Source: Actinomadura barringtoniae (GTDB lineage: Bacteria > Actinomycetota > Actinomycetes > Streptosporangiales > Streptosporangiaceae). From it: DNA of 64,000 nucleotides. The notes beneath the pieces are model-generated. The model had not been told where the DNA came from, made no database searches, and saw only the letters and a list, made by a program, of their open reading frames with translations. The number at the start of each line of letters is the position of its first letter. The stretch's first letter is position 1. The stretch lies in assembly GCF_017573505.1 (NCBI RefSeq), contig NZ_JAGEOJ010000003.1, forward strand, positions 186,001-250,000, given 5' to 3'. This document shows positions 61,360-64,000 of this stretch, piece after piece. Both the position numbers and the translations under genes were made by a program.

Positions 61360-62234
61360 GCGCGGTGGAGGCGATCGAGTCGGCGTTCCGGTCCGCCGGG
61401 GTGGTCGGGCACCTGCACGCTCGGGACCTGGACACCGGCCGGGAGATCGGCGTCCGCTCCGACGCGCCCGTGGTTCTGGCCTCGGTGTTCAAGGTGCCGC
61501 TCCTGGTGACGTTCTTCCGCCACGCCGCGGCCGGGCGGCTCGACCCGACCGACCAGGTCACCCTGACCTCCGGCGAGCGCGTGGCCGGGCCGACCGGGGT
61601 GTCCGCGCTGCTGGACGAGGTTCGGATGTCCCTGCGCGATCTGGCCTGCATGATGATCGCGGTGAGCGACAACACCGCCGCCGACGCGGTCTTCGACCGG
61701 GTCGGCGGCGAGGAGATCAACGCGACCATGAAGACCCTGGGCCTGCCCGGCACGCACGTGGCGGGCAACGGCCGCGACCTGCTCGACTCCATGGTCACCG
61801 ACAGCGGCCTGGCCGACGCCGGCGAGCTGTGGGAACGCCTCGACGAGCCCGGCATGCTGAGCCGCCTCGGCGCCCTGGACCCCGCCCGTACGAGCCGCAG
61901 CACCCCGCGCGAGATGGCCGGGCTCATGGGCCTGATCTGGCGCGACGAGGCCGCGCCGCCCGGCGAGTGCGCCCAGATGCGCCGCCTGTTCGGGCTCCAG
62001 GTCTGGCCGCACCGCCTGTCGTCCGGCTTCCCGTACGACGACGTCCGCGTCAGCGGCAAGACCGGGACGCTGCCCACGCTCCGCAACGAGATCGGCGTCG
62101 TCGAGTACCCCGACGGCGGCCGCTACGCGGTCGCGGTCTTCACCCGTTCGGCGCTCACCACCTCGGTCCTCCCGCAGGCCGACGCCGTCATCGGCACCGC
62201 CGCCCGCCTCGCCGTGGAGGCCCTCCGCCGGTAA
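61356..62234 (+). CDS. Class A beta-lactamase-related serine hydrolase, no signal peptide
   Basis: 292 residues. SxxK is LASVFKVPLLVTFF, SDN is MIAVSDNTAADAVF and KTG is VSGKTGTLPTL. The omega-loop Glu/Asn pair (ExxLN) is not recognisable and there is no export signal, so it is not an ordinary secreted beta-lactamase. It may be a cytoplasmic esterase/amidase or peptidase of the same fold. It is coupled to lysR through the mini-ORF and follows the PBP/beta-lactamase pair. Confidence 0.85.
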   Translation: MSAVEAIESAFRSAGVVGHLHARDLDTGREIGVRSDAPVVLASVFKVPLLVTFFRHAAAGRLDPTDQVTLTSGERVAGPTGVSALLDEVRMSLRDLACMMIAVSDNTAADAVFDRVGGEEINATMKTLGLPGTHVAGNGRDLLDSMVTDSGLADAGELWERLDEPGMLSRLGALDPARTSRSTPREMAGLMGLIWRDEAAPPGECAQMRRLFGLQVWPHRLSSGFPYDDVRVSGKTGTLPTLRNEIGVVEYPDGGRYAVAVFTRSALTTSVLPQADAVIGTAARLAVEALRR

Positions 62235-62286
62235 TTCGGTCGCCCCCGAAGGGACTCGAACATACGATCCCAATCCGGAGGTTGAC

Positions 62287-63090
62287 ATGGGCCTGGACGC
62301 GTTCGTGCGCTGCCGCTGCTGGCAGGACGGCCTGACCAGCGAGCCACCGGTACCCCGCGCCCTCATCGCCGAGGACGCGGAGGGCTACCTGGATCTGACG
62401 ATCCCCTACGAGGGGAACGAGGAGCTTCACCACGCGTTCGGCGCCTGGGTGCTGAGCGGAGCGTGCCCGCATGAGGACATGGAGCAGGCCATGGTCCGCG
62501 TCTCCAACTGGAGCGGATATCGGGCCTTCCAGGAGACCCTCCGTCAGGCGGGGTGTGAGCGCTTCCCCGTCCTTTGCGCCGAGCTGCCGAACGGCAACGG
62601 CGGATCGATGGAGCCCGAGCTCGCGGCGAGGGCCCTCGACGAGCTCGCCCATTTCAGGCAGGGCGATCTGCCCGTTCACGAGACCCGCCTTGTCGACGCC
62701 GAGACGGGTGGCACGCTCGCGACCCACATCGCGGGCTACCGGGGCGTCTTCGTCTGGGACGGCTCCACCGGGCATCAGGCCGGAGTGGATCCGCGCGGGT
62801 TCTTCGTCCGCGATCTGGAGGAGCCGCACGAGGAGCGCTTCCGGGCCGTGCGACTCGCCCAGAAGCGGATCGCGGACCGGCAGGTCGAGTTCACCGACCT
62901 GGATCGAGGGACCACCACCGTGATCGAGCTGTCCGGGCCGATCGGCGCCGAGCCCGACGGGACCTATCCCGGAGAGCTGAAAGTGGTGACCGAACGGGTG
63001 ACGGCGGCGGCCTTCGCCTACATCCTCGAACCCCTCACCACGGTCTTCTCGGCCTCCGTGGAGATCGGCAATCCCGTCATGTGGACGTGA
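62287..63090 (+). CDS. Conserved hypothetical protein
   Basis: 267 residues, no signal peptide or membrane helix. The opening MGLDAFVRCRCWQDGLT recurs in proteins I associate with actinomycetes, but no function is known to me. It is acidic and mixed alpha/beta, with a CRCW pair of cysteines near the N-terminus. The ATG follows GGAGGTTGAC, a good ribosome site. It stands 52 nt after the serine hydrolase on the same strand and may be in its transcript. Confidence 0.75.
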   Translation: MGLDAFVRCRCWQDGLTSEPPVPRALIAEDAEGYLDLTIPYEGNEELHHAFGAWVLSGACPHEDMEQAMVRVSNWSGYRAFQETLRQAGCERFPVLCAELPNGNGGSMEPELAARALDELAHFRQGDLPVHETRLVDAETGGTLATHIAGYRGVFVWDGSTGHQAGVDPRGFFVRDLEEPHEERFRAVRLAQKRIADRQVEFTDLDRGTTTVIELSGPIGAEPDGTYPGELKVVTERVTAAAFAYILEPLTTVFSASVEIGNPVMWT

Positions 63091-63182
63091 GACCCCGCCT
63101 TACCCGGAATGAGGCCGATCGCACACCGCGCGGAACCATAGGCTGTTCCTCCACGCTTTGGTCGGACTTATGGGAGAACGCG

Positions 63183-64000
63183 TTGCGGCTGCCGGAGCAT
63201 CTGGAGCTACTGCTCACCGACGAGCCGGTGCTCGACGTCTACTCGCACGGGCCCTGGCGGGTGCCGGACGGCCTGTACGACGAGATCGGGACGCGGATCG
63301 ACGGGCTGGCCGAGGACGGGCGCGCCTCCGGGCTGACCACCGACGAGCACAAGCTGCTGCGGCTCCCGGCCTCCCTGGTGACCGCCGAGATCTTCGGGAT
63401 CCTGGCGTTCCTGCCCGGCGGCGGGGCGATCAAGGCGGGCTCGTTCTCGCAGCTGCCCGAGCGGCTGCTGCATCGGCACCTGGTCAACCCGGGCGCGCTC
63501 AGCACCCGGATGACGCGCTGGGACGCGCCGGGCGGGCGGTGGCGGCCGCCGGTGGACTGGCTGGTCGAGGCGCCCGACCGGAAGCTCGCGATCGAGCTGG
63601 CCCGCGACTGCCTGAACGCGCTGAGCGGCATCGAGCCGCTGGAGCAGCGGCGCAAGGCGCTGATCCGGCTGTACGACGACCCGCCGCCCGTCGATATGAA
63701 CCTGTCGAAGCTGGAGCTGCGCGAGCACTGGCACGCGCACGCCGATGACGAGACGCTGGCGGCCGTTCCCGAGCTGCTCGGGCCGGTCGGCTACCTGGAG
63801 TGGGTGGCGTCGGGGCTGCTGGCCGCGTACGAGCACCTGGACGCCGTCGCGCCGCGCGAGGAGTCGGTCGAGCAGCACCTGGCGCAGTTGCTTTTGCAGG
63901 GCAGCATGGACCAGGTCCCCGCGGAACTGACGGTCGCCATCGGCGAGGAGCGTTACGGCGAGCTGCTGGAACGTTTCGCGGCCGAGAAGCGCGGCTTCAA
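63183..64000 (+). CDS. Unrecognised protein, C-terminus cut by window edge
   Basis: At least 272 residues from a TTG with GGGAG 7 nt upstream. The sequence opens LRLPEHLELLLTDEPVLDVY and contains GPWRVPDGLYDEIGTRIDGL and a long helical second half (VEQHLAQLLLQGSMDQVPAE). The N-terminal half with TTDEHKLLRLPASLVTAEIF resembles Golgi phosphoprotein-3-like (GPP34) folds, but this is weak. No membrane segment is seen. An ATG at 63170 is in a shadow frame. Confidence 0.6.
   Translation, partial: MRLPEHLELLLTDEPVLDVYSHGPWRVPDGLYDEIGTRIDGLAEDGRASGLTTDEHKLLRLPASLVTAEIFGILAFLPGGGAIKAGSFSQLPERLLHRHLVNPGALSTRMTRWDAPGGRWRPPVDWLVEAPDRKLAIELARDCLNALSGIEPLEQRRKALIRLYDDPPPVDMNLSKLELREHWHAHADDETLAAVPELLGPVGYLEWVASGLLAAYEHLDAVAPREESVEQHLAQLLLQGSMDQVPAELTVAIGEERYGELLERFAAEKRGF

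Noticed and set aside
58538..62086. 1182-residue minus-strand frame joining the PBP to the region opposite lysR and the serine hydrolase
   Set aside because: PBP domains begin at 60184 with a ribosome site and membrane anchor. The rest is antisense to two well-supported genes and is low complexity.

Overview
The window is about 64 kb of very GC-rich DNA with dense, short-spaced genes, frequent GTG/TTG starts and many ATGA/GTGA overlaps. It looks chromosomal and actinomycete. The order rsmI / PMT-type mannosyltransferase / metG / tatD / Rpf factor / rsmA / ispE / ABC-F protein, and prs-glmU-tRNA-Gln beside rplY-pth, is typical of actinobacteria. A Thermomonosporaceae-like (Actinomadura-type) origin is an inference. 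I see no phage, transposase, rRNA or CRISPR.

Left part (1-16 kb): an envelope polysaccharide region. It holds a partial secreted beta-propeller gene, a lipoprotein, a beta-helix protein, a PAPS-type sulfotransferase, an O-antigen polymerase/ligase-like protein, a membrane-anchored propeller-like protein, all four dTDP-rhamnose genes (rmlC, rmlD, rmlB, rmlA), cysN-cysD-cysQ and a polyprenyl-phosphate glycosylphosphotransferase. Together they suggest a sulfated surface or exopolysaccharide, although no APS kinase is present here.

15.8-31 kb: housekeeping genes (pth, rplY, prs, glmU, tRNA-Gln), then a desaturase with its TetR regulator and a palindromic operator. Next come a Gly/Pro/Ser-repeat protein, a tam/tamR divergent pair with three operator sites, and a toxin-antitoxin locus whose toxin looks frameshifted. 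An ABC-F ATPase, ispE, a lipoprotein glycosidase, rsmA and an Rpf-like factor follow.

32-41 kb: an accessory stretch between rpf and tatD. It carries a PMT mannosyltransferase, an NHL/SMP-30 secreted propeller with a MarR regulator, a quinone oxidoreductase, a GlxA-type regulator, a TetR/MFS efflux pair, and an FHA protein facing a truncated NB-ARC ATPase.

41-55 kb: tatD and metG, a block of polytopic membrane glycosyltransferases (one GT-C, one GT2, two tandem paralogous GT-C), rsmI and a second PMT. A copper-like module follows (DUF305, Met-rich membrane protein, MFS), then a LacI-type regulator.

56-64 kb: corA, then a beta-lactam-related cluster: class A beta-lactamase, penicillin-binding protein, LysR regulator and a second SxxK/SDN/KTG serine hydrolase. 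Two unrecognised proteins end the window, the last one cut by the edge.

Two dispersed non-coding elements stand out. One is a 63-bp palindrome (23-bp arms, always a 17-nt loop) present three times just after stop codons. The other is a short repeat present twice, each time sitting between two copies of a duplicated start-codon region. Each of these creates a 36-40 codon mini-ORF that ends in an ATGA overlap with the real gene.
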